In this document: piece by piece, positions 1 through 10,843 of the stretch
Layout: the number at the start of each line of letters is the position of its first letter
Position numbering within the stretch: position 1 is the stretch's first letter
Origin: Gautieria morchelliformis
Lineage: Eukaryota; Basidiomycota; Agaricomycetes; Gomphales; Gomphaceae
Direction: 5' to 3'
Assembly (NCBI GenBank): GCA_015179125.1
Contig: WHVA01000123.1
Coordinates: forward strand, 62,001 to 126,000
Length of the DNA stretch: 64,000 nucleotides
Notes under the pieces: model-generated
What the model was told of the DNA's origin: nothing
What the model saw: the letters and a program-made list of their open reading frames with translations, nothing else
The model's database searches: none
Made by a program: the position numbers and the translations under genes

Positions 1-1173
1 GTGCTTGAGTAAGGTCCGGTTGAGTCGTTCGGCGATTCCATTCTGGGCTGGGGAGTATGGGGCTGTGGTCTCCATGATAATGCCATATTTTGCACAAATT
101 TCCTTGAAATGTTTATTGACATATTCCCCTCCATTATCTGAGCGAAACCTCTTCAGTTTCTGACCTGTTTGGGTCTCGAGGAATGCTTTGTATCTCTCGA
201 AGTGCTTGAGCGCTTCATCTTTGGCGCTCCCGAAATAAATGACTGTGTATCTTGATTTGATGTCCGTGAAAGAATAAAAGTATTTTTCACGCGACGGTCC
301 CTCGGTCTGGGCAGGCCCCCATACATCGGATACTGTTAGGTCACCGACCTGTTCTACAGTGTCCTCGGCTCTTTTGGGGAACGGCTCCACATGCCGTTTG
401 CCTTGTATGCATGCCTTGCACTGGCTCGGCTCGTTTGACTCGTCGATCTCAAGTCCAGTAACTAGGTCGTTAGATTTCAACATCTTTATAGAATTTATGT
501 TGACGTGCCCGAGTATCCTGTGCCATTTGTCCCATGACTGTCCCTTTGCTGCTGTGGCAAAGTCCCGTGCCTCGACTGATCGGGTGACCCGTGCCTTCAT
601 ACAGAATAGCCTCCCGCGCTTCTGTTCCTGTGCAAAAATAACTCCGGCATGTGATTTGAATTCGACGCCGGTGCCTGTAAATGTGGCTGTGTTGCCCTTA
701 TCAGTTAGACGCCCTACACTGATAAGGTTGTTCGGCGCATCCGGTGCATGCTTGACGTCACGTAGTTCAATCGTGTTCGTCTTGGCGCTGACCTTGAATG
801 CCATGTATATAGTGCCTCGGCCTTGTGTATGTAGTACCGCATCAGGTGAAATTCCTTCAATCTCTGATGGGTCCTCGGCATAGCTAGCGAAATCATTTCG
901 GCTTTGGGCTATGTGTGTTGTTGCCGCTGAATCGGCTAACCAGTCGGATGCAGATATAGCACTGTATGCTACCTCCTTAGATACAAACGCGAAGTCCTTT
1001 TCTTCTGCTTGTTTAACTGTCTCTTTGTTCCCTGATTTGAACCACTTTGGTGCTTGGCCTTCCTTGCCGCCACCTTTCGCCCAGCAGTCCTTCACGTAAT
1101 GACCCTTCTTGCCGCAATTTTGGCACTTTCCCTTTGTTGCTCCTGAGTCATCTTTCCTGGGCCTGTGATGTTG
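1..1173 (-). CDS. Copia pol, protease to integrase core (partial)
   Basis: An uninterrupted frame of about 390 codons in the same phase as gag, open at the window edge. In order it shows a CCHC knuckle (CQNCGKKGHYVKDC, 1109-1068), a protease active site read as DWLADSAATTH (DSA in place of DSG/DTG), a GAG-pre-integrase domain with WHRILGHVN and CKACIQGK (HHCC zinc site), and the integrase core with first Asp in DVWGP, second in SDNGGEYV and the ERLNRTLL helix holding the catalytic Glu. No stop occurs in the frame. Function would be particle maturation and cDNA integration. It continues left of the window. Confidence 0.88.
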
Positions 1174-1806
1174 TTACACCTTAAGCGCCGTCTGCCGTGC
1201 CGATCCAGCTTTCCGTGCTCGATCCTCATCGAGGACTCGAGCTATTAATATATCAGCCGTCGTTCTGGCTCCACTGGCATTTACTGCCGTAATAAACGCC
1301 GACCAAGAATCTGGTAGTGACGTCAGCAACGTGTTCGAGAACTTGGTGTCACTGCTGTAATGTCCCCGCGCATTCAGTTCCTGTTGAATGTCGCGGAGCT
1401 TGCGTACGTGCTCCTCCATGTTCACGCTGTACTCGGCAAGCGTCCGGAAGAAGTCAGTTCGGAGATTTACAATCCCCACGGCTCCCTTAGATTCGAATAT
1501 CACTTGTAAACTAGTCCATACAGCAAATGCAGACATTGTCTGATTGATGTAAACTAGTTGTTCATCGGCGACTCCGAGGCAAATCTCTTTTCTAGCTTTC
1601 TTGTCCTTCCTTCTCCAATCGTTGATTTCCTGCTGCTCGGTCACAGTGACGTTGTCAGCGTCTGCCGGTCTTGGTTCCGTCTCCCTGCCGATAGCCACGT
1701 CCCACAGAGCTAAATCGTCGAGTATCCACTCGAGCCGCTGGCGCCATGCCGCGTAATTATCCCCGTTCAAGGGATCAATCTTGTACGTGTTATTGCTACT
1801 CGACAT
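1174..1806 (-). CDS. Copia gag polyprotein N-terminal domain (UBN2 type)
   Basis: 210 residues starting at an ATG 91 bp inside the LTR. The N-terminus has the pattern of copia gag proteins (…LNGDNYAAWRQRLEWIL near residues 13-28) and the middle carries the EMLANRFxxL-like helix region (FRTLAEYSVNMEEHVRKLRDI). The product would form the virus-like particle shell. The frame ends at TAA (1174-1176), and the very next codons in the same frame continue into the CCHC knuckle. The TAA is therefore either a nonsense mutation (CAA to TAA) or a read-through codon; mutation is more likely, since copia elements normally use one continuous frame. Confidence 0.85.
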   Translation of the reverse strand: MSSSNNTYKIDPLNGDNYAAWRQRLEWILDDLALWDVAIGRETEPRPADADNVTVTEQQEINDWRRKDKKARKEICLGVADEQLVYINQTMSAFAVWTSLQVIFESKGAVGIVNLRTDFFRTLAEYSVNMEEHVRKLRDIQQELNARGHYSSDTKFSNTLLTSLPDSWSAFITAVNASGARTTADILIARVLDEDRARKAGSARQTALKV

Positions 1807-1881
1807 CGTTGATCGGTATTGAGTTGGTGGAGTATAGAGTGTAGTTGGAGTAAGCTAGATTTGTAGTAGTTTTAGTTATGC

Positions 1882-1896
1882 GCGGGGCCCATAACC
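1882..1896 (-). promoter_or_regulatory. Primer binding site, half-tRNA-iMet type
   Basis: On the minus strand GGTTATGGGCCCCGC abuts the LTR end. It can pair with the anticodon arm of initiator tRNA-Met (GGGCYCAUAACC), the primer type known from Drosophila copia. The identical 15-mer follows the 5' LTR of copia B at 23302. Confidence 0.7.
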
Positions 1897-2119
1897 TGTG
1901 GAATGAAGGAGTAAATAAGAAACTGTTATATCACGATCTACTTGAGATCGTCTGCCTTTATATACAAAATATGATGTCCGTTACATTACTAATATCTTTG
2001 AGCTGCTGTGCCGATGCGATGCCGGTGCACCAGCAACCCGGAGTCAAGAGCGTTCTTGAACTTCCGGCTAAGTGCGTGCCGGCTCTGCCTCGGCGATGTC
2101 ATCGTCCCGATTACTAACA
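1897..2119 (-). repeat. 5' LTR of copia A
   Basis: A 223-bp block starts TGTTAG and ends CCACA on the minus strand, directly upstream of the primer site. On that strand it contains TATATAAAG (about 1958-1966), a plausible promoter TATA box. Boundaries come from TG...CA ends and the adjoining primer site; the second LTR is outside the window, so they are not confirmed by comparison. Confidence 0.7.
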
Positions 2120-2274
2120 ACTTGTTTGGTAATAAAAGTTGTTAGGAATATAAATCACATGTAATTCATTATTCTCACAATTTTTTGAGAAAAATTTCAA
2201 GTATCTAATTATTTATAAATAATTTGAGGAAACTGATCCACTTCCTGCTCGGTGATAGTATCTCTTTGGATTAA
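2120..2274. other. AT-rich spacer without gene
   Basis: 155 bp between copia A and the reductase remnant. It is AT-rich, with no coding signature or repeat recognised. Confidence 0.6.
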
Positions 2275-2563
2275 ATGAGCTCAAACGGGTTTGGAATACA
2301 GCCACCAGAACTCGCTTGGGTGACTAAACATGTCTGTAATGACAGTACGGACCCCTCGCACATTCTGATCAGGTGGTTGCTACAAAGAGGTAAGTACTGC
2401 ACTGCCTTAAAATTGCCCGAGATACTTATACTGATATGCTTGATTTCAGCTTCATCCCCTCCCAAAATCTCCTCACCCCAACCGCGTCGAATGGGAATAT
2501 CTATGACTTCGAACTTAACTCTAAAGATATGAAACGGCTTGATGCACTTGACAAGGGCAAGGC
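2275..2563 (+). pseudogene. Aldo-keto reductase, C-terminal fragment (left part)
   Basis: Two short coding stretches resemble the end of NADP-dependent aldo-keto reductases: DPSHILIRWLLQRG (2350-2391), then after a candidate 60-nt GT-AG intron (2390-2449) the pattern NIYDFELNSKDMKRLDALDKGKA ending at 2563. The two exons do not join in the expected phase (1 nt off), and nothing upstream of the first stretch is recognisable, so this is a truncated, decayed copy. The reading frame resumes after the LINE at 8588. The family assignment rests on the DFELxxxDMxxLDALDKGK motif. Confidence 0.6.
2555..2563 (+). repeat. LINE target-site duplication, left copy
   Basis: GGGCAAGGC occurs here and again at 8588-8596 directly after the LINE poly-A. 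Two more A residues could belong to it (AAGGGCAAGGC), but they merge with the poly-A on the right. Confidence 0.85.
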
Positions 2564-2710
2564 AGAACTTTCTCACGCTAACCACATCCACCAAAAACCC
2601 CAAATCACAACACTTCCACGCACACACACTTTCACGATAGCTAGCCTACCTCAGACGACGCCCTACTACCCATCCACTGTTTCCCCAAAAAGAGGCGACC
2701 CAACAGAGCC

Positions 2711-4249
2711 ATGCCACCCAACTCAGAGGCGCCGCCGCCCGCCCTATCGCAGGGGAACAGTGGCCGCATGAGAGCCAATGCACAGAACCCGGGCTCGAAA
2801 AGCAGAGCCGAGCTCATCGCGGACCCCGGCTTGACCATCACGTCGAAGGAGGCCACCCATGTCTTCCTCGACAGAAACGGATACCTGGCGAAAGACGACC
2901 AACCCTCGACGGAACAGCTCAGCTATATCCTGCTGTCCATAGCCCAAAGCACGGGCACAAAGGCGATACAGGAAGGAGCCAGAGCGGTAGCCATGCTTAT
3001 GTTAGATGACACGGCCAGTAGAGCGGGAGAAGCCATAGCCCAGTATGTCGTTAAGAACATATCCCCCATCCTAGATAAGGTCACAGCGGTCCTGGACAAC
3101 GCCAAAGATTCCACAGAATCCGCGAAAGCGACGATGGCAGAGGCCCAGCAGGCGATTGGAGAGGCCACCAGTGCACAATGGGCTAGGGAAGCGAGTGGAG
3201 GACCTGGGAACCAGGGCACCACCACATACACAGCAGCGTTAAGGGGTAACGTCCCACTATCGCACCCGAACAATCTCGCGAAGGCAAAAGCGAGGGAATG
3301 TCAGATCCTAATAGACAAAGACCCGAGCGCGACGCGGAACATGCTAGCCCAACTCACAGAATGGGAACTCGTCACCAAGGCAAATGAAGCCATCGCACTG
3401 CTAGGAGACCTAAGGGGAGAAACGGAGGTGATGTTCATAGGGGCCAAGATCCTCAACAATGGGGGGATAGTGCTGGATCTCAACACACCCTCCGGTGCAA
3501 AATGGATCCAAACCCACAGAACGGAATTCGTCGAGAAGTTCAGCAGCACATCGGTGGTGAAAGACAGGGCGGTCTCAGTGATAGTGGAGTATGTGCCGAT
3601 AAGTCATACGCCAGACGCACTGTCAGAATTTAGGAAAATCGAGCGAGACTCCAAACTCCCGGACGACAGCCTAATCGCCATGAGGTGGATAAAGCCAGTC
3701 CATAGGAGGACAGAAGGCCAGTGCTCCACCCACCTGATTGCAAAATTCACCTCGACGGAGGCCGCCAATATAGCAATTAGGGACGGGTTAATCATCACGG
3801 GAAAGCGCACCTGGGCGAGAAGGATGAAGAGGGAACCTCGCAGATGCCTGAAGTGTCAGAAATACAACGCACGACACTTAGCAGCGGAATGTGGCGGCAC
3901 AGACACGTGTGGCACCTGTGGGAATGCCCACAAAACAGCGGACTGCGAGGAGACCGACCCAGCCAAGTTCAGGTGTGTTAACTGCAACCGGCAGGGTCAC
4001 GCGTCGTGGGACCGGACCTGCCCTAGCTTCAGAGGTGCGTGTCAAGCGGTAGAAAGGACAGACCCGGAAAACACTTACAAATTCTTCCCGAGCGAGCAAC
4101 CGTGGACATGGGAGCAGCGGGGTGCAGGAGCCTCGGTAGCAGACCTAGAGACACTGAACGAGCAGAGGGGCGCGTACCACAGTGGAAGGCAGATGGAAGT
4201 GAATGAGGCGCACGGGAGATGGGAAGGGAATGTGTACGTTTGGGGCTGA
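2711..4249 (+). CDS. LINE ORF1, gag-like RNA-binding protein
   Basis: 512 residues, intact, starting 147 bp inside the element. The N-terminal half is polar and Ala-rich with probable helices (residues 80-160). The C-terminus has three zinc knuckles in tandem near residues 378-437: CLKCQKYNARHLAAEC, CGTCGNAHKTADC and CVNCNRQGHASWDRTC. Proteins of this type coat the LINE RNA and accompany it to the target site. The knuckles are typical of the Tad, Jockey and I lineages. A 161-bp gap separates it from ORF2. Confidence 0.88.
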   Translation: MPPNSEAPPPALSQGNSGRMRANAQNPGSKSRAELIADPGLTITSKEATHVFLDRNGYLAKDDQPSTEQLSYILLSIAQSTGTKAIQEGARAVAMLMLDDTASRAGEAIAQYVVKNISPILDKVTAVLDNAKDSTESAKATMAEAQQAIGEATSAQWAREASGGPGNQGTTTYTAALRGNVPLSHPNNLAKAKARECQILIDKDPSATRNMLAQLTEWELVTKANEAIALLGDLRGETEVMFIGAKILNNGGIVLDLNTPSGAKWIQTHRTEFVEKFSSTSVVKDRAVSVIVEYVPISHTPDALSEFRKIERDSKLPDDSLIAMRWIKPVHRRTEGQCSTHLIAKFTSTEAANIAIRDGLIITGKRTWARRMKREPRRCLKCQKYNARHLAAECGGTDTCGTCGNAHKTADCEETDPAKFRCVNCNRQGHASWDRTCPSFRGACQAVERTDPENTYKFFPSEQPWTWEQRGAGASVADLETLNEQRGAYHSGRQMEVNEAHGRWEGNVYVWG

Positions 4250-4410
4250 GCACAAGGGAGTAGGAGCAACCCTAGGGTGGGACACAATGATGGAGGCTGG
4301 AGCGCCATGGGCACGAGGCAAAGGACCCTGGACGACTACGGAATTGGGGTCAAACAAATGAACAGCCAACCCCGAGAAGAATACGACAACCCCACCGACG
4401 CTTACCAAGG

Positions 4411-7400
4411 ATGAGTGACGACAACAATAGAACCAAGCAGCTGCAAGTTAGACAACAAAATCTCAACAAATCCCTCACTGCGACCGTCGACATGCTTGCG
4501 AAGTGCCCACCGGACAAATATGATATCATAGCGGTACAGGAACCTTACATTGATTTTCTCAGAAATGCCAGGGCCACCTCGCACTGGTATACGATATACC
4601 CCAAAACCCACTATAGCGACAACAGCAAACGCACCAGATCAATGATACTAATCAACAAGAGAATTGCAACAAACGAATGGACGGCGGTAAGACGTAGACA
4701 CACCAGATATCACAGCGATAAGGATCAAGACTCATATGGGTATAGTAATAATTTACAACTTTTATTGCGACTGCACGAATTCTGACAGCATCCGCGAGAT
4801 ACGGAGACACCTACAGGGCCAGATAACTACCGACATTGGGACCGATGGGGAAGCGACAGGCATGATGTGGGTAGGGGATTTTAACAGACATCATCCACAG
4901 TGGGACGATGACCGCAACGCACATTTGTTCACGAGACACAACCTGGACGCTGCCCAACTCCTGATCGACGTGACCGTGGACTATGACATGCAGATGGTAT
5001 TACCTAGAGGCCTGCCAACCCTCAAAGCCATGTCCACAGGCAACCACACACGCCCTGACAACGTCTTTCTATCCACTGCGCTCGTTGAGATGCTGATCAG
5101 AAGCACTCCAGTACCAGAGGATCAGCCGGCTAAAAGCGATCACTACCCAATTGACACCGTAATCGACGCTATCACCACAGAAGCCAGCGACGCTCAGAAG
5201 TGCAACTACAGGCAGGTGGATTGGAAAGCGTTCAATGAGAAGCTCACGGTCAGATTAACGAGCGGTATAAACGAACCTACCCCACACACAAAGCTGGACT
5301 TCCAACGGAACTTAGAGGAATTAACGGCGGTGATCCTAGAGACTGTAGAAGAAGTCGTCCCCAAGACTAAGCCGTCCCCTTACATGAAGCGTTGGTGGTC
5401 ACTTGAACTAACGCGCCTCAGAACAGAAGCCAGGAAACTATGCAGGAAATCCCTTGCAAACAGGAATGATCCCACACACACCGCGCACATGGAGTACAAA
5501 CAAGCGAGGAATCAGTACGTGAGCACAATTGAAAGGTCGAAGCGCGAACACTGGGAGGACTTCCTAGAAGGCATCAACCAAAAGACGGTATGGACAGCAC
5601 ACAAGTATGCGTCGGCGGACTCCTCAGATGGCGGGAGAACACGCATCCCGACACTCTCCATCAAACACAAGAACGGAGCCACCTGGACCCCAGACACAAA
5701 CAACCGAAAGGCCGAGATGCTATTCGACACGTTTTTCCCCAAAACTGCAGTGCGAGACGCAGCAGCGAGCGACACGACGAGCAGCACCTATCCCCCAGAC
5801 GCCTTCGACTTTATGCCAATCACTGACGAGCAAATCAGGCGCGCCATCGACAGGCTAAACTCATTCAAAGCCCCGGGAATGAACGGTATCCCCAATGTCA
5901 TATTGAGGCAGTGCGCTAACACTCTGCTACCATACCTAGGGCCCCTGTTTCGCGCGACGTTCAGCCTCGAGGTGTACCCGTCGGAATGGAGAGACTCAAT
6001 AACACGGGTCCTCCGCAAGCCTGGGAAGTCCAACTACACTGTACCTGGGGCATATCGCCCCATAGCCCTACTCGACACAATAGGGAAAGTCCTATTGGCC
6101 TGCGTAGCGGGAGACTTGGTCAAGATGGTGGAGCTCAAGCGGATACTGCCAGCGAATCATTTCGGCTGCAGACCGGGCCGCACGACCACCGACGCTCTCC
6201 AGTACACGATAAGCGCAGCGAAAGACGCATGGAGAAGGGGCAAGGTCTTAGGCCTCTTATTCTTGGACATCAAGGGCGCTTTCCCGAGCGGCATTCTAGA
6301 CAAACTGGCTCACAACATGCGCAAAAGAGGCGTACCAAAGGAGTACACCGAATGGATCAAGCGCAAAGTCAAGGGCCGCCGAACGGTGATGAGCCTCGAC
6401 GACTACAACACACAGATGATAGAAATAGGTCGCGGGATGGACCAAGGTTGCCCACTCTCAGCCATCGCATATCAATTTTACAGCGCGGACCTGCTGGAGG
6501 TGGCCAACTTGCGCGGGGGGGAGGACGCGGTTGGATTCGTCGATGACATGACGATGATTGCAGAGGGGAAGGACCTACGGGAAGCCTTTGACAAGCTTGC
6601 AAACATGATGGCGCAGCAGGAAGGGGCTATGGACTGGGCTGCGACACATGAGTGCCACTTTGCCATAGAGAAATTTGGACTAATAGGGCTCACCAGAAAG
6701 AGAGAACGCAACCCGATGGGCATCAAGAAGTCCAGACCAATCTGCAGACCGACCATTAGGATCGGCAGACACACCATCCAACTGGCCACCACGCACAAGT
6801 TCCTAGGTGTCATATTGGACCAGGAACTAAGGTTCAAAGAACACACGAACTACGCGCTGGCGAAGGGAAACAAATTCATCGACCAGTACAAGCGCTTGGC
6901 GAGACCGTCGAAGGGAGTGGCACTGAGGCATATGCGCAAATACTATCTAGCGGTAGCAGTCCCAAAAGTTCTATACGTGGCTGATGTTTTCCTCTTACCA
7001 GGAACCAACCACAGCAAAGGCACAAAGGGACAGATAAATAAGCTGGCCAGGATCCAAAGACAAGCAGCTCTGTTCATAACGGGTGCCCTAAGAACTACTG
7101 CTAACGACGTTTTAGATGCGCATGCCAACTTGCTCCCTTTCCCCCTCCTCGTCGCCAAGGTAATCCACAGGGCAGCAGTGCGCATGGCATGCGTGCCAGA
7201 CTACCACCCACTCGTGTCGAAGGTCCTGAAGGCAGCCGGCAGATACGTTAGGAAACATCGATCACCGTTGCACGAGCTCATGTGCACCTTCGACCTGAAG
7301 CCCGACCGGATGGAGAAGATCCACCCAGTGGTCCTGGGACTGAAATGGGAACCCTCCTTTAAGATACACATACCTAGCGACAAGGACCAGGCAATAGGTG

Positions 7401-8373
7401 AGGTAGAAGCGGATGACGCGGAAGTAAAGGTCTTCGCAGATGGCTCCCACATCGACGGCGGGTAGGCGCAGCGGCGGTTCTATATGAACGAGGGGTGGAA
7501 AAACAGACGGTAAGGTTACATCTGGGACCGGAGGACGAACACACAGTGTTCGAGGCGGAATTGGTGGGAGCGGCATTGGGAGCGAAGCTGCTGAACACGA
7601 GGAGGCAGACAAGATGCATGATTGCTGTCGACAACCAAGCAGCAATACTGACGACGAGGAGAGAGAAACCCATTTCGGGCCAACACCTGGTCAACGCGCT
7701 CCACAGACAGATCGAAGGACTTCTATCGTACCAACAGGGCGTGAGGCTGCACATGAGGTGGGTACCAGGTCACGAGGGAGTACCGGGCAACAAGAGGGCG
7801 GATGAAGAAGCGAAGAGAGCAGCGAAAGGGGAGACCAGCGAAGAGATAATGATCCCGTTAGAGTGCAGGGGCGATATCCCTATCAGCAAGGCAGCGGAGA
7901 TGCAGAGATACTACAAGGACATCAAAAAACAAGCGAAGGCAGATTTTGCTAAGTCACCTCGAGCTAGCATCGCACACAAAATTGACCCAACGATGCCCTC
8001 CACAGCTTTTGCTAGACTGAGCGCCACGCTGCCTCAAAGGCACGCAGCCATACTCGTACAGCTCAGGACCGGACACATCGCCCTGAATAAGCATTTAGCC
8101 AAGATCGGTAAAGAGACCTCACCCAGGTGCCCAGCATGCAAGGCGACCAACGAAACGGTGCATCAATTTTTGTTCAGGTGCCCTAAGTATGCAAAGCAGA
8201 GGAAGGAACTGGAACGGGAACTGCATAGAGGAGCATACTCCACAAGGGTACTCCTGGCTAGGCCCAAGGCAATGGGACCGCTGTTCAAGTACATCAGCGG
8301 CACAGAGAGGTTCAAAAAGACCTACGGAGATCTAACACTGCCTCAGGAGCAGGGAGAAGTGATGGCGCGGTAG
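4411..8373 (+). pseudogene. LINE ORF2: APE endonuclease, reverse transcriptase, RNase H (two frameshifts)
   Basis: The frame opens at ATG 4411. The APE-type endonuclease shows its active-site Glu in VQEPYID, then GDFNRHHPQWD and SDHYPI. An extra base near 4693 moves it to the next frame, open from there to 7465. The reverse transcriptase has FGCRPGRTTTDAL, LFLDIKGAF, MDQGCPLS and the catalytic FVDD (about 6537-6548). RNase H begins FADGSHIDGG and is broken by a one-base deletion at about 7465, resuming in the first frame to 8373. The C-terminal CPACKATNETVHQFLFRC (near 8129) is the usual LINE zinc site. Together these domains nick the target and copy RNA into it. Apart from the two single-base shifts the protein is complete. 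Confidence 0.9.
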
Positions 8374-8587
8374 GGACGAGGGAGAAAACAGAACCATCGA
8401 ACGAAAACATCACACCCCGCCTAAGCAGGCACGGACACGCTCGGGGCCTCGCCCGCGGAGCGCAAGTAGAGACCGAGAAGAATAGGGCAGACAGAATACA
8501 TATTTGTGATGGGCGCTTTGTATGCTTTGTCTTACATAGGGCCATGCCCCAAAAGACAATAAATTGGATTAGAAAAAAAAAAAAAAA

Positions 8588-8596
8588 GGGCAAGGC
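8588..8596 (+). repeat. LINE target-site duplication, right copy
   Basis: GGGCAAGGC, identical to 2555-2563. Confidence 0.85.
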
Positions 8597-8657
8597 GGGC
8601 ACGGTTTCCCCGACTCTGACTGAAAGGAGGGGAGGGTTCTGTCGACACAACCTGTAA
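8588..8657 (+). pseudogene. Aldo-keto reductase, C-terminal fragment (right part)
   Basis: After the LINE the frame of the reductase resumes exactly from the duplicated site: codons for GKA are repeated, then about 20 codons lead to TAA at 8655-8657. The continuity across the duplication supports both the insertion call and the gene assignment, though the last residues (GTVSPTLTE…) are too short to place in the family on their own. Confidence 0.55.
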
Positions 8658-9593
8658 AGGATTCCTGCTGTACCTGTAATGTTCATGTTTTATGATCAAG
8701 TTTGTCCTTTTTTTTTTATCCCTGCGTGATCTGTTACCTGTTGCGGTCATGATACTCCTAACATTTGGCACGTGTCAGCCTTTTTGTATTCCCCCATCAT
8801 AATCTCCCGCTTGTTCATAATCCATTTTCCTGTATTTTCTTGTCCCTGCATAATCCTTGGTCACCAGGTTCTTATTAATAGTTGGTCTCCCCGATCGTAT
8901 GGTACCGTTGTGCCCTTGCCCTCGTTATCTCGGCGTCATCATGCCGTTTTCGCCTTCCCGCAGAACAGGTATAAAAGAAGTGGTTATTCTTTTATACCTG
9001 TTCTCGTTTAAACGTGCCTTCGCGTACTCCTGTGCACCTCGTCTTTCCTGACTTGTCCCACGTGTGTCTAAGGTGTGTTTTCTCCGTCCTCTGTACCTTG
9101 TGTGCTGTAACTGACGTCTTCGGTTCTACCTTGATTTTGTGTCTTGCTGTGTCGATCTTACATGTCCTCAGTGACTGCTATCCATCTCCATGTCCCTGTT
9201 ACTCTCCGATTCCTCCCTTCCCTCGTCTCAATGTCCTCCCGTCGTTGCATCTCCTGTATTACCCTATTGGTGCAGTCCTCCTTATGAAATCCTCACAACC
9301 CATCTGTTGCGTCGTACCTGTTTAGATTTGATGTCGTTGTCTTCACGTCTCGAACTTTCCTTGTCTTCTAGTGATCGTCGTGCAAAGATAAATATTGTTC
9401 ATTGCATTGTATCGTGTTTTCGTGAGGACTGTCACTTTTTTGAATGTTCGTCTCTTACCTCTCTTCAGCAACGTTGCGCTAACTACGTATCGTCCTCTCA
9501 CATTTCCCCATCTGCTGATCATTCCTCCTCGCGTTTTCACTTAGTTTTACTATGCGTCCTTGCTAAATACGGTGACGATTTTTTTGAGTTGTT
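8658..9593. other. Pyrimidine-rich intergenic stretch, no convincing gene
   Basis: Several short open frames exist but none shows a recognisable domain. A poly-T run occurs at 8708-8717, and a perfect 17-bp inverted repeat lies at 8963-9003. Confidence 0.5.
8963..9003. promoter_or_regulatory. Perfect 17-bp inverted repeat with a TATA box on each strand
   Basis: GAACAGGTATAAAAGAA is followed by a 7-nt spacer and its exact reverse complement. Each arm includes TATAAAAG, so the palindrome presents a TATA-like motif in both directions. It may be a cruciform or hairpin, or a degenerate symmetrical promoter. No flanking gene start decides between them. Confidence 0.45.
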
Positions 9594-10751
9594 GTGTTCC
9601 TCCCTTTCTCCGTGCGTCCGCTTCCTGTTACTGACCCGTGCGAATTGGTTTGCATGCTCGTCGATCCCGTCGTTCAGATGACTAACGTTCAGATGTTGCC
9701 GCAGCGTGCTTTGACAGCTTTGTGTTCGCGATTAGACCTTTCTGTCAGTGCTAAGGTTCCCAGTCGTGCTTCCTGCGCGACACTTCTTGTCCCTCACTTC
9801 CGCGCTCGTTGCTGTAAGCTTGAGTTCATTGTCACTGAGGACATTCTTGCCGACGTGCACGTGTCATTTCCTGATCAGTCCGTGCCTGTTTCTCGTCATG
9901 ATAAACTCATCTTCTTGCTGAACTCTGTCTATTCTACTGATTTCGTCACGGAGATGTTCAGACTTTCAGCACTACGTGACCATGCAAGAACTAAAGTACT
10001 CCGAACCGAACACAAACTTCGAAAACTGGATGAGTCCGCTGTTTGTTCTGCTGCTGACTTGGCTGGTTGGCCTAAGGTTATTCCTAATGATACGATCCTT
10101 TCCTGCTGTCGTGATTATTACGACGCCACTACCTGGTCGCCACCTCCCATGTGCGCTTCTTGTGGACGAAGGTCTTCGCGCACCTTTGATTTCGTCACTG
10201 CACGTGGATTACCTGCCCCGTGCAATTTAGAGCTCCTACGGCTGACAGATCTGTTCATTATTACTCGTTGCATTGTTCAAACGTGTTCTAATGAATTCAT
10301 GTTTGAAGACGAGGCGATCAATGGCCTTATGCTCCACCGTGATGGTACTCGACGTCTTCCAGACGGAACCACGAACTTATCCCTGTGCCCCGATTGCCAC
10401 TCTTCGTCGAAGGTTGGCAAAGTTCCGTGTTTCGCTTTCAAGAATCAGCTGTATCGCAGTCAATTACCTGTCGAGTTTATCGACTTGACTTGGGTTGAAG
10501 AGATGGTTTGTTCCCTTTATCGTATCACCGCGCATGTTACACGACTGTATGATTCAGGTGATCCTGCGCAACCTCGCGTTTTCCACGGGAATACTTGTGC
10601 TCATGACATTAATGTCATATCTGTTGCCGACTCACTTCCACGTTCTCCTGCGGATTTGAATGGTATGCGGGGTCTGTACCGGTCATTATCCCACCCATCC
10701 GCGATTCACAAGGGGCTACGATTACGCCACTTCAGTACAACTCTTCGCTGA
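9594..10751 (+). pseudogene. DUF6570-domain protein, N-terminal part of a Helitron-type helicase
   Basis: The 385-codon frame contains the cysteine-rich DUF6570 pattern typical of mushroom Helitron helicases: CCRDYYDATTW, MCASCGRRS (residues 188-196), LCPDCHSSSKVGKVPCFAFKNQLYRSQLP, DLTWVEEMVCSLYR (residues 303-316), then DPAQPRVFHGNTCAHDINVIS. The match stops at about 10665, where the family continues towards the Rep and Pif1 helicase domains; here the sequence becomes unrecognisable and ends at 10751. No Rep (HUH) or helicase motif follows, so this is a truncated copy. The 5' boundary is also uncertain, since no Helitron terminus (TC start, hairpin plus CTRR end) was identified. Confidence 0.7.
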
Positions 10752-10843
10752 CAGATGGATTGCTCGTCGATGTACTAACTACGCTTCGCATGTACGTGTC
10801 CAAATGGGCTATGCCGTCGACGTGCTGACACTCGCTGTAATGA

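Larger units (their letters stand above)
1..2119 (-). mobile_element. Ty1/copia retrotransposon, 5' part (copia A)
   Basis: The 5' LTR, primer site, gag and the first half of pol of a copia element run right to left and leave the window in the integrase core. The order gag, CCHC knuckle, protease, GAG-pre-integrase, integrase is the copia order. RT, RNase H and the 3' LTR must lie left of the window. The element has one visible lesion, an in-frame TAA between gag and pol. The 5 bp outside the LTR are acttg (2120-2124); the matching duplication cannot be checked here. Confidence 0.9.
2564..8587 (+). mobile_element. Full-length non-LTR retrotransposon (Tad-like LINE)
   Basis: A 6,024-bp element bounded by a perfect 9-bp duplication, with ORF1 (RNA-binding, three CCHC knuckles), ORF2 (endonuclease, reverse transcriptase, RNase H, C-terminal zinc site) and a 15-A tail (8573-8587). 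The domain order and the RNase H fit the Tad1 clade of fungal LINEs. It sits inside the last exon of an aldo-keto reductase gene, in the same orientation. ORF2 carries two single-base frameshifts, so this copy is probably inactive, but it is complete at both ends. Confidence 0.9.
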
